Positions 25,118-36,300 of a stretch of DNA of 39,628 nt are shown here, piece after piece. A program made the translations under genes and the position numbers. The stretch comes from a virus. The DNA is taken from the IMG/VR virus record IMGVR_UViG_3300027649_000533, positions 1 through 39,628 of that record; one strand, given 5' to 3'. Within the stretch, counting starts at the first letter, position 1, and every line of letters begins with the position of its first letter. The notes beneath the pieces were generated by a model. That model ran no database searches. It was not told the DNA's origin and worked only from the letters and a program-made list of their open reading frames with translations.

Positions 25118-25130
25118 AAGAACATTATAC
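25118..25130 (-). promoter_or_regulatory. dnaJ start element shared with dnaK
   Basis: On the minus strand GTATAATGTTCTT directly precedes the dnaJ ATG. It has TATAAT (25124-25129), six bases, then ATG, and no ribosome site. It overlaps the TAA stop of the upstream protease gene. The same element with one extra A lies before dnaK. Confidence 0.55.
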
Positions 25131-25796
25131 TAATTTAGAAATGAAATCTACAATCTTATTGGATGGGCTAATTGAATTTTCCCCAATACCAATGTCTGAA
25201 TGCTGTCCAGTTACACCCATGACAATACCATAAACTAAACCATCAATTCCTAACACCATTCCACCTGATGACCCCTCTAAAATATCTGCATCAATAAAAA
25301 TGATATCTTGCCAAGCTTTTGAAGGAGCTTGATCTCCTAATGTTTGATGAATATTTGATACTCTACCAACAGTGGCAGTGTCGTGAAAGCCTTCTGGAGA
25401 TCCAATTACAACTACAATATCACCTAACTCTAAACCGCTACTATCTCCAAATTCAAGCTTTGGGAACGATTTAGCAGATTCACAATATATTGATCCTGTA
25501 TCAATATCAGGGTTGGAGGCTATAAATTTTGCGGGAAAAAATGATTGATTATCAAAAGTAACATTTATTTCTGTAATTGTTTCATCTAAAGGAACTACAT
25601 GTCCAGCGGTAATAATCAAGCCTTCCCCAACGTGAAATCCACTTCCTGACCATTGCTTTCCACTAGATTTACAATAAATAGAGCAAGAAGACTGAAGACC
25701 CCGCTGTATTGTTTTTTTAATGGGGTCATCAGAAACAGGAGCTTGTGCCTCTTTAATAAGTAGGTCTAAATAATTTACGTCTAACTTGAAATTCAT
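25125..25796 (-). CDS. Trypsin/HtrA-fold serine protease
   Basis: 223 residues, a chymotrypsin-fold protease without a PDZ domain. The triad is visible: His66 in ITAGHVV, Asp99 (SNPDIDTG) and Ser177 in EGSSGGM. The Ser motif (GSSGG) is the HtrA-like form. There is no signal peptide, so it works in the host cytoplasm or in the virion. Residues 5-18 ([14 protein letters not shown]) precede the protease fold and might be a tag or propeptide; IKE-A also fits the cleavage rule of T4-type prohead proteases (I/L-X-E, then a small residue). The start overlaps the signal peptidase stop (ATGA). Targets are unknown; clearing misfolded proteins together with DnaK/DnaJ, or virion maturation, are both plausible. 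Confidence 0.85.
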   Translation of the reverse strand: MNFKLDVNYLDLLIKEAQAPVSDDPIKKTIQRGLQSSCSIYCKSSGKQWSGSGFHVGEGLIITAGHVVPLDETITEINVTFDNQSFFPAKFIASNPDIDTGSIYCESAKSFPKLEFGDSSGLELGDIVVVIGSPEGFHDTATVGRVSNIHQTLGDQAPSKAWQDIIFIDADILEGSSGGMVLGIDGLVYGIVMGVTGQHSDIGIGENSISPSNKIVDFISKLV

Positions 25797-26257
25797 TTTA
25801 TCACTTTGTACATTAACTGTTCTTTGTAAATTGGTCCAAACCTTCTGCTATCATCTGAATTACTATGATTATCACCCACTACGTAATATTCATCCTTAGG
25901 TATTTTATGCTCAAAAATATTATCACCATGAATATGATAGAACTTTAGCATTGTTCTATAGGAATTATCATAAATTAATTCAGCGTAGTAAGGATTACTT
26001 TCAAGAATAAAATAATAATAATATTCTTCTGGCATAAATAATATTCTTTTGATAACGATTTCTTCAAAATCATTTCTGAATACTACAATATCTCCCTTTT
26101 CAAACTTAGTGACTTTTTTTGCCAACACAATCTGGCCATTCTTTAGCGTTGGATACATTGAATTACCCAAAACTACTATTATTTTATATGGTTGAAAATA
26201 TGCAAAGATTAATAATAGTAAGCCAATCAAACATGAAACAAAAAATTTTTTATTCAT
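25793..26257 (-). CDS. Signal peptidase I (S26 family)
   Basis: 154 residues, with an N-terminal membrane anchor (about 4-22) and the S26 catalytic boxes: box B GNSMYPT with nucleophile Ser33, box D VIKRI with general base Lys70, and box E VVGDNHSNSDDSRRFG (126-141). It is shorter than E. coli LepB (324 residues), near the size of Gram-positive SipS-type enzymes. Signal peptidase I removes signal peptides from exported proteins at the outer face of the inner membrane. AGGTGA lies just upstream of the ATG. It is followed by the trypsin-like protease with a 4-nt overlap. All catalytic residues are intact, so it should be active. Confidence 0.93.
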   Translation of the reverse strand: MNKKFFVSCLIGLLLLIFAYFQPYKIIVVLGNSMYPTLKNGQIVLAKKVTKFEKGDIVVFRNDFEEIVIKRILFMPEEYYYYFILESNPYYAELIYDNSYRTMLKFYHIHGDNIFEHKIPKDEYYVVGDNHSNSDDSRRFGPIYKEQLMYKVIK

Positions 26258-26326
26258 ACTTCACCTCTTTAATAATAAAGAAGAGCTGAAGTTCATTTTT
26301 TTATTTATCTCTAAGCTCTTGAAATG
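26258..26326 (-). other. Spacer with a long-loop inverted repeat
   Basis: AAGAGCT (26281-26287) and AGCTCTT (26314-26320) are complementary across a 26-nt T-rich loop on the plus strand. This could be a weak terminator between the subtilase and signal peptidase genes or a processing site. The rest of the 69-bp gap holds the AGGTGA ribosome site of the signal peptidase gene. I see no convincing promoter. Confidence 0.3.
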
Positions 26327-27280
26327 TTACTGATTTTTCTCAGTAATCTTATTCCAATCAACATTGCAAAATTTAGGAACACCAAATCCCCAATTAGTTT
26401 GATCTCCTTCAATAATATTTCCAGTTTGAAGATAAGATCCAAATTCGGAAATATTATCTAAAGCTAAAAGCATATCAATATAATTTTCAATTTTACGAAC
26501 TTCATTTTGCTTCTTGAGTAATGAAATTATCAATGCACAAATTCCAGCAACAAAAGGAGCTGCTTGACTTGTACCAGACATTTTGCAATACTCATTATTC
26601 AAATAAGTGGAATACATATCAACACCGGGAGCAACTGAATCCACTTGCTGTCCTCTTGAAGAAAATTTAGCCATTTTGCCATGTTCATCCAATGCAGCAA
26701 CAGCAATCACTTCATCATATCTAGCTGGAAAATTAACATTAGCTGAATCATTCCCAGCTGCAGCAATAATAATAATGCCCTTATCGGTAGCTTGCTTAAC
26801 AACATCATACAAAGACTGTGGAGGTTCACTCGGACTACCTAATGACATGTTAATAATATCAACATCTAATTCCATTGCTTTTTTGATACCATTTATAATA
26901 GCTTCATAGCTTCCAGAACCATCATTATCTAAAACTTTGATAGGATATATTAAACAATTTGGAGCAATACCAACAACACCAAAATCATTATCTGTGGCTG
27001 CAATAATTCCAGCTACATGAGTTCCATGACCGCTATTTTTATCTTCCCAAGAATCATTGTTTGAACAATTAAATGCCTCTTTCCATTGTCCTTCAAGATC
27101 TACATGTTGGCAAATTCCGGTGTCCAAAATAGCAATTTTTACACCTTCGCCTTTAGTGAATTTCCATGCATCACTTACCATGGCTGCACTTAATCCCCAA
27201 TTTTGAGTTTGTGATAAAGATTGAAAAGGAACTGAAACAACTTTCAAGTCTTCTTCTGGAATGAACTGTATTTTTTCCAT
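26327..27280 (-). CDS. Subtilisin-like serine protease (S8 family)
   Basis: 317 residues. The subtilase triad is complete: Asp53 in AILDTG, His85 in GHGTHVAG and Ser238 in SGTSQAAP; the oxyanion Asn177 lies in AAGND. There is no signal peptide and only a short leader before the catalytic domain (1-45), close to intracellular subtilisins. ATG 27280 was chosen because GGAG lies 7-8 nt upstream. The frame is open to 27385, but that start would run into the giant adhesin gene and lacks a ribosome site. It might process the giant adhesins encoded just upstream, or degrade host proteins; the sequence does not say which. Confidence 0.92.
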   Translation of the reverse strand: MEKIQFIPEEDLKVVSVPFQSLSQTQNWGLSAAMVSDAWKFTKGEGVKIAILDTGICQHVDLEGQWKEAFNCSNNDSWEDKNSGHGTHVAGIIAATDNDFGVVGIAPNCLIYPIKVLDNDGSGSYEAIINGIKKAMELDVDIINMSLGSPSEPPQSLYDVVKQATDKGIIIIAAAGNDSANVNFPARYDEVIAVAALDEHGKMAKFSSRGQQVDSVAPGVDMYSTYLNNEYCKMSGTSQAAPFVAGICALIISLLKKQNEVRKIENYIDMLLALDNISEFGSYLQTGNIIEGDQTNWGFGVPKFCNVDWNKITEKNQ

Positions 27281-27332
27281 TTTTTTTCTCCAATACAGAA
27301 TATTATTCAATTTTTCAGAAATACATTTCCTT

Positions 27333-30300
27333 TTATAGGATATGAATAATGCTGCTTTCGATAGGAATTCCATAGGTTTGTCCATTATAGGGGGTGACTT
27401 TGAATGAGAAAGCTTTACCGCTTGTTACATAGGAATAATTTAATATATTTCCTTCTATTATTTTACTAGTTTTCCCATTAGTCCACTCATACCATTCAAC
27501 TATTGACTGATCTGTACCAAAATTTGAATTATTGAAAACATAATAAGCATCAAGTTGTGATAAAGATTGAATTGTATTATTATTTATATTTAATAATGAT
27601 TTAATTTGAACATCATAAACATAAGGAGCGGGTATATCTTTTAAAATTATATCTTCTGTTGTATATATTATGCCATAGTCTATTGAATCATATGGCTCAA
27701 TTGTTGCATATATAATATCGTTCTCAATAAAATAGTTATTATTCTCAAATAAATCAGATTTTTTCTGTACTATTCTGTTTCTGTAATTTGGACTAGAATC
27801 TAATTCTATGGTGGTAGTCAATATTCCAGAAGTTCTAGATCTATACCATTTAGTTCTTGGATAGAATTCTTTCGCATTGATGTCAGATTCAAATGCATAA
27901 TCAAGATACATTCTAGAACTTATAGAAACTTGATTAGAAGATCCTATGCTTACATATTTTTCTTCTGAGTTGATTTGAAATGAGTTTGTTTTTATGCTCG
28001 GAATAGGAGTTTGATTGAGTTTAAAGATAATATCAGAGTTTGGTATTGTATTTTTGGTAAATCCAAAATTATAAACTTTTGAAGATGAAGAATTGTAATC
28101 TTCCACTTTCAATCCAATTCTATAATAATCTGAGCCAAAGATAGATGCGGTTATTTTAGAATTTGAATTTTGCTTTTTATCAAATATAATAGATCCAGAT
28201 TCTCTTTCAACTTTGTAATTGTTTCTTTGTATTACATTGTCTACTAATACAACAACTTTAGAGTCATTTGGCCATCTTCCGTTTACAACAAAGTAAGTGA
28301 CATAATCAGAGGTGACTGTTCCCTCTCCATAAGATTCATACCTTGATTTGGGTTTTGTAATCTTGACATTTACAGTGTTGCCTGAAGAAATTGGATTAGT
28401 GAATACAATATTCCCATTTACATTGTCAGTTCTGTAACTTGTTGAGGGCAAAATTGTGTTATTAACAGTCACTTCAACTGAATCAATAATATCCCAAGTA
28501 AATTTATTTCCATTAAAATAAATTATGTAATTGTAGTCATTTTCTAGAGATTTTAATGCAACTAAAGAATCATAAATTACTGGATTTGTATATTTATATG
28601 ATTGTTGTCTATTCGCTAAAATTCCATTTTTATATGAAAGAATTTCTTCGTAATCGTTCCAATTAGTAGAATCTCCTTGACATATACCCCATGTCAATTT
28701 AGCCTTGTCAAAATCAGTGTAATCTGTGCCAAGAATGTATTCTAGGATATTATTTGGATTTAATATTGGATCTGAATACAAATAATTTATAGCAGGAGAA
28801 ACTTCTGTATAGTAAAGCTTTTTGACATAAGGTACTACTCTTGAAGAATTATGGTAGTTCCATCCTTCTTTGAGTGTAATTTTAAAATCGAGATTAGTTA
28901 CTTCTTTATTTAAATTATATGTAGTTGAAAAGGATGCCCAATCAGTGAATGTATTTTTATCTGTTGAGTATCTGAATTCAACCAAAACAGAACTATCTAC
29001 ACTTTGCCCAATAGAAGAAACGAATTCTGTGGTTATAGATTTTAAGTATTTTGCTGAAGTGAATTCAATATTTCTTGTCCATTTAGCAGAAAATAAATTG
29101 TTATTTCCACCATGTATTAAAGAATCCAAAGAACTATCCCAAGCTGAATTTGAATTTACATCAAAATATAATGAATCATAACTTTGATCAAGTAATCTTA
29201 AATTATCTCTATCGCCACATCTATCGGGATTTAGATAAATAAATTTTGATCCTAATCCGCTCCAACTGTATTTGATATTTTTTATTACATCTGTTGTATC
29301 GGATGAAATGTTGTCCCCATCAGAAACAACAAACATGACAGGAATAAAAGATTTAGCCCATTTATCAAGCATATATTCTGAAGCACTGGTATTTGAGGGA
29401 ATTGTATCTATTGTGCCGTCCCAGTCTTCTCTCAAATTTAAAACAACTTCGTCTGATGAAATAATAGGGGTAGAAAATGATACTTGCCCTGTTGTTGGAA
29501 GTAAAGTATAGCCTGAATTTAAAACTGTATTATTTTTTACTACTTCAGCATATGGATAAAGAGAAGATGTCCATGTAAATGTATTAGAATCATCAACAGA
29601 AAATACCAATGTAGTTCCGGTACTTGATCCTGTTTTTGGACTAAGAGTGACTTGTAATCCACTCAAGTTTTTATATTTATCTTTTATGTCGGACAATCTT
29701 AGAAGACTATTTTCTGCTAAATAATCTCTTATAATTGTTAGTCTAGATTGATTAGTTGAAGAGGATTCAGTTTCACATAAATCTTTGACAGATTGCTTTT
29801 CTAATCCAGTAGACGCTATATTTACTGTGTTAAACAGTTCAGATTTAGTGCCTTCCAAACGTAAATTTGTAATTCCGTTTGTAATTGCCGTTCCTGATCC
29901 TGTGAAGCCTGTCGAGCTTACATGTTTTACTGATGTACCAAATGACCATAAATCATACAAATTGAAATCATTATTGTATGTATCACCAGGACTTGTATAT
30001 GAGGTAACGGTCTTTCTTACTCTAGATGTTAATGTATCAACAATGCTATTAAACTTTATCTTGTAATCATTATCTGAAAGCAATTTTGACATTGATTGAG
30101 AGTCATCAAATACAATTGGAGATACAAATTTAGAATCAAGCTTAAGATACCCATCATCATTTACAACAAGACCAGTGTATTCTCCAAGCTCCCAATTAAC
30201 TTCTGTATTATCATTGTTTCCTATTACAGTGATAGTTTCAGTAGGTGCAAAATTATTATCGTAATGAACCTTGAAGAAGAAATCAAAGCTTGTATTAATT

Positions 30301-33300
30301 CCACTCCAAGTAATATCATTTGCGCTATACAAAGATTTACCAGAAGTGTAAGGATTTTCAAATGAAGATTTTTTCCATCTAAATAATGGAACAGCACTTG
30401 TCACTTCTTTGATTACTAAAGCTAAACTTGAAGCTCCAGTGCCAGGTATATCTAATGCGCTAGATAACAAGAAAGAAGTAAAACCACTAGTATTTATTCC
30501 TGATGAAATAACAGGACTTGATGAAGCTAGTTGTGTGTCAGGAAGACCATTAACATCTAATGAATACACATATGCAGTTAGTGTGTTATTTATTAATGCG
30601 CTGTTGTAAGTTGATGGAGAGAGCGTGTCTTGTGGCCTTATTGTTATATAAGCAGAAACCTTATCAATTGTACTAGCTGTTGATGAAGAAGTGAATGACT
30701 GCGCTAAGTAACCTGTAGTCCCAACATCACTAGGAATAAATTTTTCATCTAATGTTGGAATACTAGCGAACGTAACTGGAGATAAAGAATCATCAGTGTT
30801 TGTACCAGTCCTATACCAATTATCTCCATCATCAATTGTGTACCAAATTCCGTTGTCTGTAAATGCTACTAGGACATTTTGAGTTATGGTATTGAATGTA
30901 GATTCAAAAACTTTTAGATCGTAGACACAAACAGGATTGCTTCCAATATTTTGAGTTTTATAGAAACTGTTGCCTTCATTTACAGATCTGTAAACACCAT
31001 TATCAGTACCAATATAGATCTTAGATTTTCCAAGCGTGAGTCCAATTCCAGCATCAGTGTCTATTGCATAACTAAAACAATTTCTTCCACGCAAATATCT
31101 TTCTTCTAAGATGAAATCGCTTGAATTTACATCCTCTGGATAACAATATTTCCAGTTTTTTACTTTTAATATGCCATCATCAGTAAGAATAAATAATGAA
31201 TTAGCAAATAAAGATCTTGACGGAACTGAAGGAATGCTATAAGGGACAAAGCTCTTATAGTAGGTTGTTACACCTTGAGGATTTCCAGAAGCAAACATTT
31301 TTCTAGACTGCAAGAATGATGAGAAAGTAGATGTTTGATTTGTTTTAACTAAAGTAAAGTATCCGTCATCACCACATGCATGCAACACACTCTTAGTACT
31401 TAGAACACCGTTGACTACTTTATTGTAAGAATCTAAAAACAAGCCATTGATGGATTTGCCTTGAGAAATTTTCAAGTAGTCTGATTTGAATATTTTTTGT
31501 GAAGTGGTCAAATGTAATGATAAACCATTTGAACTAGCATAAGCCTCAAACAATTCTCCATCTAAAAAGCCAGTAAGAAAATCATTCTGCTTATGTTCAA
31601 AAGAATTTTGTTTTGTCCAAGTACTATTTACAAGCTTCCACAATCCATTTGAAGTTCCAGCTAGTAGTTCAAGAGAGGCATTGTATTTAAGATAATTAAC
31701 ATCATATCCAATATCTAGTTTATTTTCTAACATCCAGTATCCAGAATCATATTTCCAGATACCTTTATTAGTTGCAATTCTTGAACCTGTACCTGTTTTA
31801 TTGATATCGGAAGAACTTTTGATCAATACCGGATCAATTTCAATATCAGATAAAGATGGTACTAATTGAGTTCTATTTTTGTAATCAGAATTTGTGGAAT
31901 CAAATAATGAATCAGTAATAAAATTCTGAACCCTGATAGTTTCTTTCAATCCTCTAGTATCTGTTTGAGTGATAACCGGAGAGGCCCAATCAAACACTGT
32001 GGATATGCCCGACTTAATTTTATTAGATAAATTTAATATATTTGATGCTTCATTTGATGATTGATAATATCTTGTCTGAGCATGGGCAAAATACAAATCA
32101 TCTTCCAAGTTAGATAATACATCATCGTTAACTTTGTGAATTAATGAACCAGCAGAAAATACAGATTTAAGTTCATAATGTAATGTTACTTGGATTGGGT
32201 AAACACTATTATCTATTGACTTGATGTAAACAATTTCAGAATTATTTGTCTGATTCTTAAGTAATAAGAATTTGGTATCTGTTAAAATCTGATTACTAAC
32301 ATAAATTACAGAATCCCCGCCACTAACAGAATTAACTAAAACAGAAATTGAATTGTATGATTTTGCTAATGGTTGGAAGATAGCACTATGAGGTTTTGTT
32401 CCATAATCGTTATTAGCATTATCTTTAGAAATTGTTAAAGTTACATTATTGGAATTATCTTTACCAACAGACTTTGTGAAATTTACAACTCCATCAGATG
32501 AATTTGTATAGAAAGGTATTTGAGTTGGCAAATCATTGATATACGCCATAACCCTTGTTTTCTCATTGTTTGGTATATTATTTACAGGATACCAAGGATT
32601 AGTTGTAAATTTGGTAAAAGAATTTTCAAAGAATAATTGTTGACCTGGTACATAGCTTGTTCCAACATTTACAATCTGATATTGATCATTTATTGAAAAC
32701 TGAGTGATAGGTTGATAGTCTTTATTGAATACAGTAAAGTCCACATCATTATTTGAAAATAAATTATTACTTCTGGTCCACTTATAATTTGTTGAGCTTA
32801 ATGCAGATGGGCTATTCGATATATCCCAGAGTAGATTAGTTGCAATGAATAATCCATAATTTGTTGCAACGATTGTCTTCCCGTAGTTAGTCTCATCATC
32901 ATAAGAATAAATTGACTGCACAGAACCTTGATTACTATTTTCCCAATAAAGTTCTTCATATGTTGTATTATCTCCACTTTGTTTTACATCAACAACACGA
33001 GCTATACCGTTGCTGTGTCCAATTAAGTATTCATTTCCATTTGAGGTTTTATATTTTCTTTGTGTAACGCAATTTACTATTGATGATGAAGCTGAACCTA
33101 CTGGAGTTGAATTCTGATATATTTTTAATATATATGGATAGTAATTGAGAGTAGTAGACCCAAAACTAACAGAATTTACAAATGGATCAAAGAACCATAT
33201 GCTTTGTTGATTTTTAGTCCCATTAATAATACTAAGTTTTGAATTTGCTGTTGTTCCAATATTAGTAACTCTAGTAAGTTCCCAATTTGTGCTTGCTGAA

Positions 33301-36300
33301 CCTAAAGTGCTAACATAATAAACACCATTTTCTTTTTTGTCTATTTGATTTTTTACTAAGGCTGTTTGAGAACTACCAAATGATGAGAAAGTGTAATCAT
33401 CAACAGTGAATGCTGATTTTAATAAAGAAATTACATAAGAAGTGTTGGCAATTGAAGCACCAGAGTATATTTGAGATAGATTTATTTTATTATCAGCTTC
33501 AATTGATGATATAGCATACCATTGAGAAACAGTAGTTTGTGATGTTGCTCCAATACCAATACTAACAGCAATTCCAACATAATCTGTAAACTTTGTCAGA
33601 TTACCATTAACTATTGTTGTTGAACCGCTTGCACTAACTGTTCCCAATCCTTCTTCTTCATAAGGATAATATGTAAGGGTGTGTGGTGAACTAATTGAAG
33701 AGTAAGAGGCAAATAATTTTTTTGTAGTTGCTGCTAAAATATTTGTTGTGCTTGCTGTTGAGGAAAGAGGTAGTGTCCATCTTTTACCATTCGTATCTTC
33801 AGTGTAATAAGCAGAATGACTAATATAAGCAGCATAGTCCGTCCACCAAATTAAGCTGTTTTTATTTAGATTATCCGTGCCATCTGATACTACATAAATA
33901 CCTTTGACAGCTTGATCAAATACTTTACTTATTCCAGCATAAGTTCCAGAATATAAACCTTTGCTAGTATTACCCGTACTTGCTACATAAATTTTTCTAT
34001 CTGTACTTAATAAATCAATGTCACCGTCTACAAAATCAGTGTTAAGGGTTGAAATTTCTTTAACATCTGCAACATTATCAAAAAAGTTTTCAATAGCTCC
34101 TGATGAATTTTTTATGCTTGAAACTTCATTCCATGTCCATTGATTTTCTACTTGATTGTCTTCAATAATTGCATAATAAACACCACCTAAATTGCCAGTG
34201 TAGATAAAACTTCTACAAGCATATGTTGTTGCAGAACCAGATCCTAGCTGCAATTTGTCGGTAGAAGCATATAAACTTGATGATGTAAGAGCCAGTCCAG
34301 CTAAATTTGTTGGAAGTTTTACTTTATTTACGCTACTTGCATTCTTGATGTAAATGTTTCCATCATATGTAAGTAAATAAGTTTTTTTGAAATAATTAGA
34401 TCCTAAATAATTTTCATCTAAAATTTCTTTAATTTTACCTAAATCATTATTCCAATTTAGATCAAATATAGACAAATTATTTATCTTGTTAAGTAAATGT
34501 AATCCTCTATTACTTGAAGCATATACATAACTTAAATTTGAATTTATATTATTTGATTCATAAATTTTTGAGATTGAATCTGAAAACTGCAAGCTTGAAG
34601 ATGTATTGTATGGATAAAGAATTGTTCTGCCAATTCCTGATATCAAATACTTTTCAGGGATAAAAGTTAATTGCTCTTTATATCTATTTCTGGATGAGTG
34701 ATAAAGTTTAAGATTGTTTAGACTTACTTTTCCAGAAATTATTTGTGATGCATCTAAGTTATCAATATTGTTATTATTTAATAATCCAGAAACTTCATCA
34801 AAATTTTCATCAACATAAACTACGAGATCTTCAAAATTATAATCATCATAATTAGGAAGCGATCTGTTTATGTAAATTGTGCCAGAACTAGGATTAATAT
34901 TGTAATGCTGACTTGAAACTAAGACTCCATCTAAATAAACTTTAGCGTCTCTATACTTATAATTTGACCAAACAAATCTTGAATATATATCTGAAATAGA
35001 GCTATCATCATTTATCTTTTGAGTAATATTTCCATCAGAAAGCAATACATATGATTCAAGTGTTAGTGATGATGTGAGTTTTTGTAATGAAGCATTGATT
35101 GCTATTAATGCAACTCTTTTTGCTTTTGGAAGGATGACAAACAAAGAAGATGTTGACTTTATGCTTGTTTTTAAGAAAAGTCTTAAATATCCGCTTGTTG
35201 AATCAAATGAATATTCACTTTGATCTAGTTCTGTTCCATCAAGAGAAACAATAGGGCTTCCATAATTATTTAATGTTTCTATAAATAAAGATCCATCTAA
35301 AGACCTAAGAACAAATATCGAAGAGCCAAAATTATTTTCAAAGTTATCATAATTAAATGCTTTCAGATACACATAATTTTGAAGGTTAATTTGCTCTGGA
35401 TTACTTCCGCCTAAATGTTTATGAGAAAGATAAGCTTGTTGTAAATTTTTTTGAAACTCACCTTGATCTGAACTTATTTGATTCCTTTTTTCTGTGTAAA
35501 GAATATCAGATACAATTTTAATATCACTGTAAGTTGTGTCAGACCCTACAATAATAGAAGCTAAATATGTTGCTTCATTATATGAATCATATTTTTCATC
35601 TGGAACTTGCGGGGATGTTATATTACAATATTCATCCTTTAAAGTTGACAGTCCAGGTTCAGCCCAAGCAAAATATGTGTTAGTTGAGGTGTATCTAAAA
35701 TAGTAAACTTTTTCTGTCTTAGCTGAAAATTTAGAAACAATGCCTCTTCCAGTAGATACTTTTACACACTGTTTAAATGCATTGTCAAAATATAAATTAC
35801 TAGACCCAAGAGTAAAATTTTCACTTGTAACTGCACCGATCCATAATGTTTTTTCATTAGTTAGGCCAGAAGTCGCATAGATGATAAAGTTTGAATTGTA
35901 ATCAGAAGAAGAATTTAAGCTGCTATGTCTTGACCAAGCAGAAGAACTTGCTACATAAACTCCATTGTTAGCAGCAGTAGATTGATTTTTAACAAGTACA
36001 ATATCTCCAGTTGATATTGCCACTCCATCAATAGTTTGTCCTCCTGAAAGAACTATGTTAGAAGTTGTTGCAGCTTTAACAGTGATACTAAATTCAAAAT
36101 TTAGTTCTTGTATCTTTACGCCATATTCACTATTTGAATTTGCATTATATCCATCAAGCAAAAGGAGTTGATCTGCTCTATTGTCTGCAAGCTTAGTTAT
36201 ATCCCAACCTGAAAATATTCCAGGCTTTATGAATGAATACAATCCTGAAAACTGACTTTCTACAGTCAGCATGTTTTCATAATCGTAACCAGGATACCAT

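Noticed and set aside
27281-27385. Longer N-terminus for the subtilase
   Set aside because: It would overlap the end of the adhesin gene, lacks a ribosome site and adds basic sequence unlike the family; ATG 27280 has GGAG.
28870-30609. Plus-strand open frames of about 80-100 codons inside the giant adhesin
   Set aside because: They are frame shadows of the minus-strand gene: no ribosome sites, no promoter, and the opposite frame is clearly coding.
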